This document shows positions 1 to 7,275 of a DNA stretch of 11,478 nt, in pieces (positions within the stretch are counted from its first letter, which is position 1; the number at the start of each line of letters is the position of its first letter). The position numbers and the translations under genes are program-made. A model generated the notes under the pieces. That model searched no databases. It saw nothing but the letters and a program-made list of their open reading frames with translations, and was not told where the DNA came from. The stretch is from Deltaproteobacteria bacterium (GTDB taxonomy: Bacteria > Desulfobacterota > Desulfobacteria > Desulfobacterales > JAFDCJ01). The DNA lies in contig JAJRVC010000367.1 of NCBI GenBank assembly GCA_024277475.1, positions 1 to 11,478 on the forward strand, in the 5' to 3' direction.

Positions 1-46
1 AATTATCGGGCAAAAAAGCAAAATATAGATGTCTGATGAGCATCAT

Positions 47-73
47 CAAAAAATGTAGCCGCAACATTTTTTG
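47..73. other. 10-bp perfect AT-rich hairpin
   Basis: Positions 47-56 pair perfectly with 64-73 around the 7-nt loop AGCCGCA. One arm is an A-run and the other a T-run, so the shape resembles a terminator readable from either side. The stem has almost no GC and no T-tract lies beyond it, so termination is doubtful. No neighbouring gene in the window would need it; a gene left of position 1 might. Confidence 0.3.
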
Positions 74-327
74 TAGAATAGACCTTTTTCCTCTTTTCAT
101 ACCCAGTCTTCCAAAATTCCACTATTCCATCGTTCCATGCAGGCGGCATAAAACCAGTGTCGTTAAAACCTACATGATTTCAATATATTATAAAAATTCC
201 ATGACGTTGAATTAGGCCTGACGAAGCTGACGCTTTTTTCGTAAATACGCATCCCAAATACAATCCGGCGACGAGAATGTACCCTTGAACCCGTAAACGC
301 CTACCATAAAAGAAAGACGGCGTTTCC

Positions 328-356
328 AATATGGGCCAGTGAACCGTCGTTGTCAA
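328..356 (-). promoter_or_regulatory. Possible sigma-70 promoter, minus strand
   Basis: On the minus strand, a perfect -35 box TTGACA (356-351) is followed after 17 nt by CATATT (333-328), which matches four of six -10 consensus positions. It would fire toward the left edge, where no gene is visible in the window. It may be a chance match, or it may drive a transcript that continues beyond position 1. Confidence 0.28.
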
Positions 357-390
357 GCGTGGTATCTTTAACAGCAGGGTCGAGTCTAAT

Positions 391-590
391 TCAATTCATA
401 AGCCACCCCGATCTACCGGGATGAGAATTTAAAAAGTTCTACTGTTACCGCGAGAGCCTGTATCAAGGGTGCAAATCTGATCGATGCCGGCGGCTTATGA
501 ATTGATATAAATCAACGACCCCCAGCAGAGGTGGCCCGGCCCCTTCCAGGGGCCATCCTCATACCCCCAGTTCTGCTGGTGGTCGCTGAT
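391..590. ncRNA. Candidate structured RNA or small ORF-less mobile element
   Basis: Two adjacent structures are visible. First, 391-404 is the perfect reverse complement of 492-505 (14 bp). It encloses 87 nt that contains a small hairpin, CCCG (407-410) with CGGG (417-420). Second, 511-529 pairs with 572-590 at 17 of 19 positions. Inside it, either 538-543 pairs with 549-554 (GGCCCC/GGGGCC, loop TTCCA) or 528-536 pairs with 551-560 with one bulged T. Such a layout, a long-range stem around a multi-hairpin core next to a long hairpin with no ORF, fits a structured RNA, a MITE or palindrome-type element, or an orphan guide RNA of the HEARO/omega type. I see no IscB, TnpB, transposase or reverse transcriptase nearby, so the class is open. 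The strand is unknown because the pairing is symmetric. Confidence 0.4.
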
Positions 591-808
591 TACAGCTTGT
601 CCTACCATAGCTTTTTGTGTTTGGCAACGTGCTTTCCAATCCGGTTCAGGAGAGTCGCTCAGCCTGGATGAGATCTGCGGTTTCTATTGTACTCACGTCT
701 ATTTTCTATGGTTTTTCTTGACTCTGAAAGCAAAACTGTGCTTTCTTAATGGCGCTTTGGATTTTTTATCCAACATCCCTTGGAATCTTTATCGAGAAAT
801 TGTCTGCC

Positions 809-1291
809 ATGAAAACGTATACAAGCTATTACAAATCGCCGCTCGGACCTATAAAAATAGTCGGAAATCAGGATTGCATTTTATCGCTGGATTTTGTTGA
901 AGAAGTGCTGCCGGATGATGCCGACCTGCCATTTTGTTTGAAAGAGTGCCTGAAACAAATAGACGAATATTTTAACGGTGAACGGAAAGATTTTTTTTTA
1001 AATCTTCAACCCGCGGGCACTGATTTCCAAAAATCTGTCTGGCGGCAACTGGAAAAAATTCCATACGGTGAGACTTTAACCTATGGCGAGATCGCCGGAG
1101 CTATCGGCAAACCCAGTGCAAGCCGGGCTGTTGGAAGTGCTAATGGCAGGAACCCCATCGCCATCATCATTCCCTGCCATCGGATCATTGGAAGCGATGG
1201 AAGCCTGACCGGATACGGCGGCGGTTTGTGGCGCAAGGAGTGGCTGTTAAAACACGAAAGGGGTCACCATCCCGACGATATGACGGCTTAG
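809..1291 (+). CDS. ogt: Methylated-DNA--protein-cysteine methyltransferase
   Basis: This is a suicide repair enzyme of the Ogt/AGT family. It moves the alkyl group from O6-alkylguanine (and O4-alkylthymine) in DNA to its own cysteine, in the cytoplasm. With the start at 809 it has 160 residues, near the family's usual length. The protein opens MKTYTSYYKSPLGPIKI, the typical N-terminal strand. An FQKSVWRQLEKIPYGETLTYGEIA stretch leads into the DNA-binding helix-turn-helix with its arginine finger (SASRAVG, Arg106). The active site is IIPCHR with Cys123, followed by GSLTGYGGGLWRKEWLL. All key residues are present. An upstream ATG at 749 would add 20 hydrophobic residues not expected in the family, so I prefer 809, although neither start has a strong ribosome binding site. 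The gene stands alone and converges with era, 31 nt away. The function call is firm; the exact start is less so. Confidence 0.93.
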   Translation: MKTYTSYYKSPLGPIKIVGNQDCILSLDFVEEVLPDDADLPFCLKECLKQIDEYFNGERKDFFLNLQPAGTDFQKSVWRQLEKIPYGETLTYGEIAGAIGKPSASRAVGSANGRNPIAIIIPCHRIIGSDGSLTGYGGGLWRKEWLLKHERGHHPDDMTA

Positions 1292-1322
1292 GCCTTTTTC
1301 CGAACATAGTCTCGGGAAAAGT

Positions 1323-2231
1323 TCAGTAACCAAATCTTCGTATCGCCTTCGTATCTTTGCGCCAGTTTTTCTGAACCCTCACAAAAAGCTTTAAATAAAC
1401 CTTGGTCCTCAGCATATGTTCAATTTGCTGGCGGGATTGTACGCCGATTTGCTTCAATTTACTGCCGTTTTTTCCGATAATGATGCCTTTTTGGGAGTCA
1501 CGTTCCAAGTGGATGGTTGCTTCGATCTTCACCAGATTCCCTTTGTTTTTTTCTTTAAAAACGTCCACTGTCACAGCCGTGGCATAGGGAATTTCTTCAC
1601 CGGTCAACCTAAAAATTTGCTCACGGATCATTTCGGCGGCGAGAAATCGTTCGGATACATCCGTGAGGGTATCTTCCGGGAAATAGGGGGGGCCTTGGGG
1701 CAAAGCCGATACCATGGCCAGTATCAGCTCATCAATCTGGATACCATTTTTTGCGGATATCGGTACCACAGCGTGAAATTGATACGTGTCGGCCCACTTG
1801 TCTATGCTTTTAAGCAAGCCGAATTTTTCAACCAGATCGATTTTGTTCAGCGCCAGAACTACCGGTTTGTTCTGATCCTGAAGCCGTTTAACAAGGAAAC
1901 GTTCGGCATCGATGTCCGGCTGGGCAACATCGATGACTACCAGGATCAGGTCGGCATCAGCCACCGCGGAAAAGGCGGTATCCACAATTCGCGTATTCAG
2001 CTTGTCTTTGGCGTGAAATACTCCCGGTGTATCGAAAAAAATTATCTGTGCATCCGGCCTGTGCAGCACACCCAGGATCCGGTTGCGCGTGGTTTGAGGT
2101 TTTTTTGAGGTGATGGAAATTTTTTCACCGAGCATCCGGTTGAGCAGGGTGGATTTACCGGCATTGGGGGTGCCGGCAATCGCAATATAGCCGGATTTAA
2201 AATCGGAATGTAAGTTGTTGGTGTCTGTCAT
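1323..2231 (-). CDS. era: GTPase Era, 30S ribosome assembly
   Basis: Era is an essential GTPase that binds the 3' end of 16S rRNA and helps mature the small ribosomal subunit; it acts in the cytoplasm and at the inner membrane. The 302 residues match the family's usual size. G1 is GTPNAGKS (20-27), G2 has QTTR (46-49), G3 is DTPG (67-70), G4 is NKID (129-132) and G5 is SAK (159-161). The C-terminal KH domain carries GIIIGKNGSKLKQIG (249-263), which binds RNA, and the protein ends with the family's YLKLFVRVQKNWRKD segment. A GAGG lies 10 nt before the ATG. The gene starts 41 nt after engB on the same strand and is the last gene of the cluster. It is intact with no odd residues. Confidence 0.98.
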   Translation of the reverse strand: MTDTNNLHSDFKSGYIAIAGTPNAGKSTLLNRMLGEKISITSKKPQTTRNRILGVLHRPDAQIIFFDTPGVFHAKDKLNTRIVDTAFSAVADADLILVVIDVAQPDIDAERFLVKRLQDQNKPVVLALNKIDLVEKFGLLKSIDKWADTYQFHAVVPISAKNGIQIDELILAMVSALPQGPPYFPEDTLTDVSERFLAAEMIREQIFRLTGEEIPYATAVTVDVFKEKNKGNLVKIEATIHLERDSQKGIIIGKNGSKLKQIGVQSRQQIEHMLRTKVYLKLFVRVQKNWRKDTKAIRRFGY

Positions 2232-2272
2232 TTTCTGTCTGCCTCACGGCGCCGGCTGATTTTTAAAATGAG

Positions 2273-2866
2273 TCAATCTTTTTTGATGTTTGTCAGGGTC
2301 GAAATTGCATCCCAGACAGCATCTCTGCCGCGACGGGTTTTAGCTGAAAACAGGATCGCATCCTCTTTTTCAACCGCAAGGGCTTGGACAATAGCGATCT
2401 GTTGCTTCAACAGTTTGGTTTTAGAAAGCTTGTCAGTTTTAGTGAGGACAAGTACTTTGGGTATAGAAAAATGGTTCAACCAGTTGATGAGATTTTGTTC
2501 TTCCTCCCGGGGATGACGCCGGATATCCATGATGATGACCACCCCTTTTAATGTTTTGCGGGAGGAAAGGTAGGTTTCAATCATGGGGCCCCATTTTTTC
2601 CTGACAGATACCGGAACCTTGGCATAACCATAGCCGGGCAAATCGACAAAGGTCAGGTTGTTATTAATGTCGAAAAAATTGATCAGCTGAGTCCGTCCGG
2701 GAGTGGAACTGGTCTTTACCAGACGCTTGCGGTTGACAAGGGTATTGATCAGACTGGATTTGCCGACATTGGAGCGCCCTGCGAAAGCCATCTCGGGGTA
2801 CTTTACCGGAGGATACTGGGCCGGCTTGGTGGCACTGGTGATAAATTCGGCGGACAAAATCTTCAT
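2273..2866 (-). CDS. engB: Ribosome biogenesis GTPase EngB (YsxC/YihA)
   Basis: EngB is a small TrmE-Era-type GTPase needed for assembly of the 50S subunit. It has 197 residues, which is normal. Visible motifs are G1 GRSNVGKS (30-37), the switch segment TPGRT (55-59), G3 DLPGYG (75-80) with the following KVP...RKKW helix, G4 TKTD (142-145) and FSAKTRRG (about 173-180) as G5. The start MKILSAEFITSA is typical for the family, but the bases just before the ATG hold no clear Shine-Dalgarno. The heptamer repeat and the broken aminotransferase sit immediately upstream, so the normal translation context may have been lost with that gene. It is followed by era, giving a ribosome-assembly pair. Confidence 0.98.
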   Translation of the reverse strand: MKILSAEFITSATKPAQYPPVKYPEMAFAGRSNVGKSSLINTLVNRKRLVKTSSTPGRTQLINFFDINNNLTFVDLPGYGYAKVPVSVRKKWGPMIETYLSSRKTLKGVVIIMDIRRHPREEEQNLINWLNHFSIPKVLVLTKTDKLSKTKLLKQQIAIVQALAVEKEDAILFSAKTRRGRDAVWDAISTLTNIKKD

Positions 2867-2888
2867 GATGATTAGATTTGGGGTAACC

Positions 2889-2924
2889 GTTCACAGGTTC
2901 GGGGTTCACAGTTCGGGGTTCAGG
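2889..2924. repeat. Heptameric tandem repeat, GTTCACA/GTTCGGG
   Basis: Five seven-base units follow each other: GTTCACA plus one extra G (2889-2896), GTTCGGG (2897-2903), GTTCACA (2904-2910), GTTCGGG (2911-2917) and GTTCAGG (2918-2924). Every unit starts with GTTC and two unit types alternate. The repeat overlaps the last codons and the stop of the aminotransferase remnant, whose final residues LNPEL are encoded by it, and ends about 22 nt before the engB start. It looks like a slippage-prone spacer. Confidence 0.8.
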
Positions 2925-3157
2925 TGTTTCTCAAGCCGATTCATCTCTTCTTTAATATTTTCCAGGGAGGTGGCATAAGAAAATCTGAGGTATCCTTCTC
3001 TATTCTGACCGAAATCGATTCCGGGCGCCACGCCCACATGGGCGTTTTCCAGGATGTCAAATGCCAGCTTATAGGAATCACCGGATATGTGGCCGGCATT
3101 CGCAAAGACATAAAACGCTCCGGTCGGCTCCACAGTGATACCGAAACCGAATTCCTT
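2906..3157 (-). pseudogene. Class I/II aminotransferase, C-terminal remnant
   Basis: This is only the final ~80 codons of a PLP-dependent (aspartate-type) aminotransferase, whose full length is near 390-400. The frame reads [20 protein letters not shown], then a typical C-terminal small domain with APGIDFG and GYLRFSYA; the Arg in YLRFSYA is the conserved residue that grips the substrate carboxylate. The lysine that binds PLP, the cofactor pocket and the large domain are absent. The homology begins at the TAA of hisG, and a stop in this frame (3172-3170) prevents upstream extension. The only internal start is a GTG at 3133 without a ribosome binding site. The C-terminus runs into the heptamer repeat. 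A catalytic product is impossible. The likely cause is an internal deletion in a hisG-aminotransferase-engB order; an assembly error is the alternative. Confidence 0.82.
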
Positions 3158-4031
3158 ACACCACCTTATTCAATGGATATTCTATAATCCCTTCCGCCCC
3201 GCGTTCCAGAAGTTTCGGGATCAGTTCTCTGACCGTATCCGAAGCGACCACGATTTCCACCGAAAACCAGTTTGACTGGTAAAGGGAGGCAACAGTGGGT
3301 GCGTTCAGGCTTGGCAGCATGTTGATTACTTCTTCCATGAGTTCACCGGGAACGTTCATTTTAAGTCCTACCATCTTTTGGCCCAACAGAGCACCTTTGA
3401 GCAAGAGGGCAATCTGTTCGATTTTTTTCTTTTTTTGCGGATTTTTCCAGGATTCGTGGTTTACGATCAGCTGGGTGTTGGTTTGCATCAGTTCATGAAT
3501 AATACGCAACCCATGAGCCTTTATAGTGCTTTCTGTTTCCGTTACTTCCACGATGGCATCGGCAAGTCCGGATACCACCTTGGCCTCCGTAGCCCCCCAG
3601 GAAAATTCAACGATTACCTCTATATTGCGATCAGCAAAATATCTTTTTGTAAATTCAGTGAGTTCTGTTGCTATCCTTTTGTCGGCCAGATCCTCCAGCC
3701 GCTTTACAGGAGAGTCGTAAGGGACCGCCACCACCCAGCGAGCCGCCCGGGAGCTCACTTTAGAATAGACAAGATCGGCAACGACACGCACATCCGAGCT
3801 GTTTTCCGCAATCCAGTCCTTTCCCGTAAGGCCGGCATCCAGAGTACCGTTTTGCACATAACGAGACATTTCCTGGGCCCTGCATATAGCGCACTCAATG
3901 GATTCATCATCAATTTCAGGGAAATAACTTCTTCCGTTCACATCAATATGCCATCCGGAACGCTTAAACAAAGCGATGGTGGCGTTCTGAAGGCTTCCTT
4001 TGGGAATTCCGAGTTTCAGTCGTGTATTCAC
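3156..4031 (-). CDS. hisG: ATP phosphoribosyltransferase, long form
   Basis: HisG catalyses the first committed step of histidine synthesis, joining ATP and PRPP to give phosphoribosyl-ATP. At 291 residues it is the long form, which carries its own C-terminal ACT-like regulatory domain (about 215-291, [29 protein letters not shown]) and does not need HisZ; histidine feedback acts through that domain in the family. The N-terminus [23 protein letters not shown] is characteristic. The PRPP-binding region is [21 protein letters not shown] (about 155-175). The start is GTG at 4031, which shares GTGA with the hisI stop, so translation is probably coupled. The end [10 protein letters not shown] is normal for the family, so hisG itself is whole although it abuts the broken aminotransferase. 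Confidence 0.98.
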   Translation of the reverse strand: MNTRLKLGIPKGSLQNATIALFKRSGWHIDVNGRSYFPEIDDESIECAICRAQEMSRYVQNGTLDAGLTGKDWIAENSSDVRVVADLVYSKVSSRAARWVVAVPYDSPVKRLEDLADKRIATELTEFTKRYFADRNIEVIVEFSWGATEAKVVSGLADAIVEVTETESTIKAHGLRIIHELMQTNTQLIVNHESWKNPQKKKKIEQIALLLKGALLGQKMVGLKMNVPGELMEEVINMLPSLNAPTVASLYQSNWFSVEIVVASDTVRELIPKLLERGAEGIIEYPLNKVV

Positions 4032-4405
4032 TTGCCATATACCTTTGCGGGGTTGAATATCGGTTTTTCCATAATCCGGATGGATCCGTCTTCGATTGTT
4101 TTATAAAAACAGCTCCGATGTCCGGTATGACATGCTGCGCCTCCCAGCTGTTCGACTTTTAAGAGCACCGTGTCATCATCGCAGTCAATTCGAATTTCTT
4201 TGATAAGCTGCATATTGCCGGAAGTTTCTCCCTTAACCCAGAGGGCTTGACGGCTGCGGCTTAAGTAAGTGGCTTTGCCGGTGGACAGTGTGGCGTTAAA
4301 GGCATCCGGATTCATATAGGCCAGCATTAAAATCTCGCCGGTTTGGTAGTCCTGAACGATCGCGGGAACGAGCCCGCCTATTTTATCAAAATCGAGTTTA
4401 ATCAT
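4028..4405 (-). CDS. hisI: Phosphoribosyl-AMP cyclohydrolase
   Basis: This enzyme opens the adenine ring of phosphoribosyl-AMP, the third step of histidine synthesis, as a zinc- and magnesium-dependent dimer. The 125 residues contain only the cyclohydrolase domain; no fused pyrophosphohydrolase (HisE) follows. Landmarks are AYMN (29-32), [16 protein letters not shown] (49-64), the metal-binding DCDDD (74-78) and [10 protein letters not shown] (92-101). Cys75, Cys92 and Cys99 are the expected zinc ligands. The start [19 protein letters not shown] is typical, but the AT-rich bases before the ATG have no Shine-Dalgarno, which is unusual for the first gene of an operon. The other his genes are not in the window. 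Confidence 0.98.
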   Translation of the reverse strand: MIKLDFDKIGGLVPAIVQDYQTGEILMLAYMNPDAFNATLSTGKATYLSRSRQALWVKGETSGNMQLIKEIRIDCDDDTVLLKVEQLGGAACHTGHRSCFYKTIEDGSIRIMEKPIFNPAKVYGK

Positions 4406-4430
4406 GTTAAAATATGATATTGAATTTGTC

Positions 4431-4458
4431 GGTTAAAGGCGTTATTATTAGGTTAAAG
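4431..4458. promoter_or_regulatory. Direct repeat GGTTAAAG, possible operator
   Basis: GGTTAAAG occurs at 4431-4438 and again at 4451-4458. The 20-bp start-to-start distance puts both copies on the same DNA face. They lie 26 to 53 bp upstream of hisI, where a regulator of the his cluster could bind. A related GTTAAAA sits at 4406-4412. The region is AT-rich, so chance is not excluded. Confidence 0.25.
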
Positions 4459-4678
4459 TAATTAAAAAGACCAGCTGTGAAATTTTAAACCCTGCTAAAT
4501 AACCGTTCCGGTGAATAATGTCAAATTCTTTTTGGGGAAAGTCAAGGAGATTCTGTCACAGGCCCGGTATTTATCCGGAACCACAACCTAACCCGGATCC
4601 GGCGGAAGCGGAGAATTGATTATTAGTGGATGTCGCTCGCGCCGCATGCCGCTTTATTATTTTTATGACCTTAATTTT

Positions 4679-4684
4679 TATAAT
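4679..4684 (+). promoter_or_regulatory. Possible -10 box for the PBP gene
   Basis: A perfect TATAAT lies about 100 bp before the penicillin-binding protein start. No good -35 box is found 16-19 bp upstream; TTATTA at 4654-4659 is the best and is poor. The local sequence is rich in A and T, so the match is weak evidence. Confidence 0.3.
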
Positions 4685-4786
4685 TGGATCGCTGGCTTCC
4701 ATCTCGGAGAAAGAGAGGAGGACCTTAAGTAGTCAATTATTTTAAGATGATGAAAAGACGATCAGGCTATTTAAGGATACCGACAC

Positions 4787-7216
4787 ATGTCTAAAGAAAA
4801 AAGTAGATCAGAAACTCGTAAAAATCGTGTACAACCCAAAAAGCGAGGGTTTTTTAAAACGCTTGTTTTATGGTCCTTTTTGCTGGCAATTGTTTTTATC
4901 ATTTGCGGCGCGGCCGTCGGCGTGGCCGTCTATTATTCTATCAGTAAAGATCTGCCCCAAATAACCTCACTGTCCGATTATCACCCTTCGATCGTTACAA
5001 CCGTCTACGCCGATGACAATCGTAAGATTGCCGAATTTTTTAAAGAACGCCGTATCGTCATGCCGCTATCTCAGATGCCCCAGATGCTGCTTGATGCTTT
5101 CGTGGCTGCTGAAGACTCAAGATTTTATAAACATCAGGGGATCGATTTTATAAGTATTATCAGGGCTTTTTTTAAAAATCTCGAAGCCGGTACTATCGTT
5201 CAGGGGGGTAGTACCATTACCCAGCAAGTTACCAAATCGTTTCTTTTAACCCCGGAGAGAAGTTATAAACGCAAATTGAGAGAAGCCATCCTGGCTTACC
5301 GTATCGATAAAGCAATTTCTAAAGAGGATATTCTTTATCTTTATCTGAACCAGATTTATTTGGGACACGGGGCTTACGGCGTGCAGGCAGCGTCCGAAAA
5401 TTATTTCGGCAAATCCGTCAACGATTTAAATCTCGCAGAATGTTCCATGCTGGCGGGATTGCCCCAGGCGCCCAGTAAATATTCTCCATTCAGACACCCC
5501 GACCGCGCCAAACGACGTCAGATATATGTTTTAAAGCGGATGGTTGAGGAGGGTTACATCGACAACGTCCAGGCAACGGAGGCCATCAACACCCAACTTG
5601 ACATCAAGCCCCGACGCAACCTGTATATTGACGAAATCCCTTCTTATACCGAACATGTCCGGCGCTATATCGAAAAAAAATACGGCACGGATGTCTTGTA
5701 CACCCAGGGTCTACAAGTTTATACAGCCGTAAATATCGAGATGCAGAAGATTGCGCGGCAGGAAATCCGGAAAGGACTCTTCGAGCTGGACAAACGTGAT
5801 GGTTACCGCGGGCCATTGAAGCATATAAAACCTGAAGAAATTGAATCCTTTTCACAAACCCTGCAGGCAAAGCTGTTAAAAACCCCGCTGGCTACGGGGA
5901 TTATCACTAAAGCCGTTGTGATCGCAGTCAATGACGCCAAGAAGAAAGTTACGGTTCGCATGGGAATTTCGCGGGGCGTCATTGCTTTTAAGGGCATGCA
6001 ATGGGCTCGCAAGCCCGATTTGGATGTAGCCTACTACGAGGCCAAAATTAAAAACCCCTCTGAGGCACTTGCTGTTGGAGATGTCATTTTAGTAAGGATT
6101 AAAAAAGAAAAACAAGAAGCTAACGATCCGTGGGCCGTTGATCTTGAGCAAATGCCCGTAGTCCAGTCCGCCCTGATGTGCATCGAAACAGAAACCGGCC
6201 TGGTAAAGGCCATGGTCGGTGGACGTGATTTTAAGCAAACCCAGTTCAATCGCGCCATCCAGTCCAGGCGCCAACCCGGCTCAGCTTTCAAACCGATTAT
6301 TTATGCGGCCGCCCTGGACAAGCAGTTCGATGATCCGGAAAAAATTTATACCCCTGCAACTGTAATCGTTGATTCCGCCATCGTCTTTAAAGATGAGGAG
6401 CGTGATTTTACCTGGAAGCCTAAAAATTACAAAGAAACTTTTTACGGTCCCACTCTATTTCGCAAGGCCCTGACCAAGTCCCGCAATCTGGTCACCATAA
6501 AAATATTGCAGGATATCGGTATCGATTATGCCATCGATTACGCCTCCAAACTGGGTATTGCTTCCAAATTGAGCCGGGATTTGTCTATCGCGCTCGGGTC
6601 TTCCGGCATATCCCTCCTCGAATTGCTCCGGGCCTATTCGGTTTTTGCCAACCAGGGCTATCTGGTTGAACCTGTGTTTGTATTGAAGGTGACCGATCGG
6701 AATGGCAATGTTTTAGAAGAAATGGCGCCTGAGAGAAAAAAGGTTATTGAAAAAAGCACAGCTTATATTATGACAAGCCTGCTGGAAGGCGTGGTCGAAC
6801 ACGGAACTGGATGGAGGGTCCGGGAGCTAAAACGACCGGTAGCTGGTAAAACGGGTACTACCAACAACCTGTTTGACGCCTGGTTTGTCGGCTACACGCC
6901 TCAATTTATAACGGGGGTATGGGTTGGTTTGGATGAGGAAGCCCCTCTTGGGAAAGGCGAGACCGGCTCCAGGGCGGCCAGTCCGATCTGGCTCGGATTC
7001 ATGCAGCGGGTGTTGGAGAATGAACCGGTGAAGCTTTTTCAGGCCCCCGAAGGCATTGTGTTTGCAAAAATCGACGCTGAAACCGGGCTGCTGCCGGTTC
7101 CGGAATCAAAGAATGTAATTTTCGAATGTTTTAAAGACGGAACGGTTCCAACCAAGTATACCAAACGGCCGAATGAAGTCAGAGAGGTGGAAGATTTGTT
7201 CAAGAAAGATATATAG
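4787..7216 (+). CDS. mrcA: Class A penicillin-binding protein 1A
   Basis: This bifunctional peptidoglycan synthase polymerises lipid II into glycan strands and cross-links the peptides; beta-lactams inhibit the second activity. The 809 residues are within the PBP1A range. A basic N-tail is followed by one membrane anchor (about 22-50), so the bulk is periplasmic. The GT51 glycosyltransferase domain has EDSRFYKHQGID (109-120, catalytic Glu109), QGGSTITQQVTK (139-150), the LREAILAYRIDK to YLYLNQIYLG stretch and AYGVQAASENYFGK. An OB-like insert follows (about 340-455). The transpeptidase domain has SAFK (499-502, nucleophile Ser499), SRN (565-567) and KTGT (688-691). AAGGA at 4773-4777 lies 9 nt before the ATG. 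The gene is divergent from hisI, stands alone and shows no lesions. PBP1A rather than PBP1B is chosen from the long inserted OB region and general similarity. Confidence 0.97.
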   Translation: MSKEKSRSETRKNRVQPKKRGFFKTLVLWSFLLAIVFIICGAAVGVAVYYSISKDLPQITSLSDYHPSIVTTVYADDNRKIAEFFKERRIVMPLSQMPQMLLDAFVAAEDSRFYKHQGIDFISIIRAFFKNLEAGTIVQGGSTITQQVTKSFLLTPERSYKRKLREAILAYRIDKAISKEDILYLYLNQIYLGHGAYGVQAASENYFGKSVNDLNLAECSMLAGLPQAPSKYSPFRHPDRAKRRQIYVLKRMVEEGYIDNVQATEAINTQLDIKPRRNLYIDEIPSYTEHVRRYIEKKYGTDVLYTQGLQVYTAVNIEMQKIARQEIRKGLFELDKRDGYRGPLKHIKPEEIESFSQTLQAKLLKTPLATGIITKAVVIAVNDAKKKVTVRMGISRGVIAFKGMQWARKPDLDVAYYEAKIKNPSEALAVGDVILVRIKKEKQEANDPWAVDLEQMPVVQSALMCIETETGLVKAMVGGRDFKQTQFNRAIQSRRQPGSAFKPIIYAAALDKQFDDPEKIYTPATVIVDSAIVFKDEERDFTWKPKNYKETFYGPTLFRKALTKSRNLVTIKILQDIGIDYAIDYASKLGIASKLSRDLSIALGSSGISLLELLRAYSVFANQGYLVEPVFVLKVTDRNGNVLEEMAPERKKVIEKSTAYIMTSLLEGVVEHGTGWRVRELKRPVAGKTGTTNNLFDAWFVGYTPQFITGVWVGLDEEAPLGKGETGSRAASPIWLGFMQRVLENEPVKLFQAPEGIVFAKIDAETGLLPVPESKNVIFECFKDGTVPTKYTKRPNEVREVEDLFKKDI

Positions 7217-7275
7217 GGTGAGGGATGAAGATTGACAAATGATTATTGAAACTACTTTGTATTTTACCGATTGAA

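Larger units (their letters stand above)
1..808. other. Gene-free stretch with several inverted repeats
   Basis: No frame on either strand has a credible start, ribosome binding site and protein-like sequence. On the minus strand, two or three frames between about 390 and 212 stay open for 40-70 codons and look mildly protein-like (one ends in GTFSSPDCIWDAYLRKKRQ before a stop at 212-214). None has a usable start or a family I recognise. The stretch contains a 10-bp AT-rich hairpin (47-73), a 7-bp inverted repeat (295-301 with 319-325), a possible minus-strand promoter (328-356) and the larger structured element at 391-590, each listed separately. Between 600 and 808 I see nothing beyond a weak promoter-like sequence ahead of ogt. 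Confidence 0.7.
4406..4786. other. Divergent intergenic region, hisI / PBP
   Basis: This 381-bp gap must hold promoters for both the hisIG cluster (leftward) and the penicillin-binding protein (rightward). I see a TATAAT at 4679-4684, a direct repeat GGTTAAAG twice 20 bp apart near hisI, a 10-bp palindrome CCGGATCCGG at 4593-4602, a purine-rich GAGGAGGA (4715-4722) with no start codon after it, and a 15-codon frame at 4747-4794 that overlaps the PBP start. No RNA gene or riboswitch fold is evident by eye. Confidence 0.7.

Noticed and set aside
391..505. Inverted repeat pair as retron a1/a2 or a CRISPR
   Set aside because: There is no reverse transcriptase or cas gene and no regularly spaced direct repeats; only the general structured-RNA or element idea is kept.
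718..750. TTGACT with downstream T-rich sequence as an ogt promoter
   Set aside because: The only decent -10 (CTTAAT, 745-750) is 21 nt away, too far for a standard promoter.
749..808. Upstream ATG adding 20 residues to Ogt
   Set aside because: The extension is hydrophobic, is not part of the family's N-terminus and has no ribosome binding site; MKTYTSYYKSPLG from 809 matches the expected start.
1294..1321. 10-bp inverted repeat between ogt and era as a bidirectional terminator
   Set aside because: The T-rich arm is on the 5' side in both directions and no U-run follows the stem, the reverse of an intrinsic terminator.
1416..2108. 230-residue plus-strand open frame across era
   Set aside because: It is antisense to an intact era gene, lacks family features and is a composition shadow.
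3378..4106. 242-residue plus-strand open frame across hisG and hisI
   Set aside because: It is antisense to two intact, recognisable genes; no ribosome site and no protein-like pattern.
4715..4722. GAGGAGGA as a ribosome binding site
   Set aside because: No ATG, GTG or TTG follows within usable distance; the PBP start has its own AAGGA at 4773-4777.
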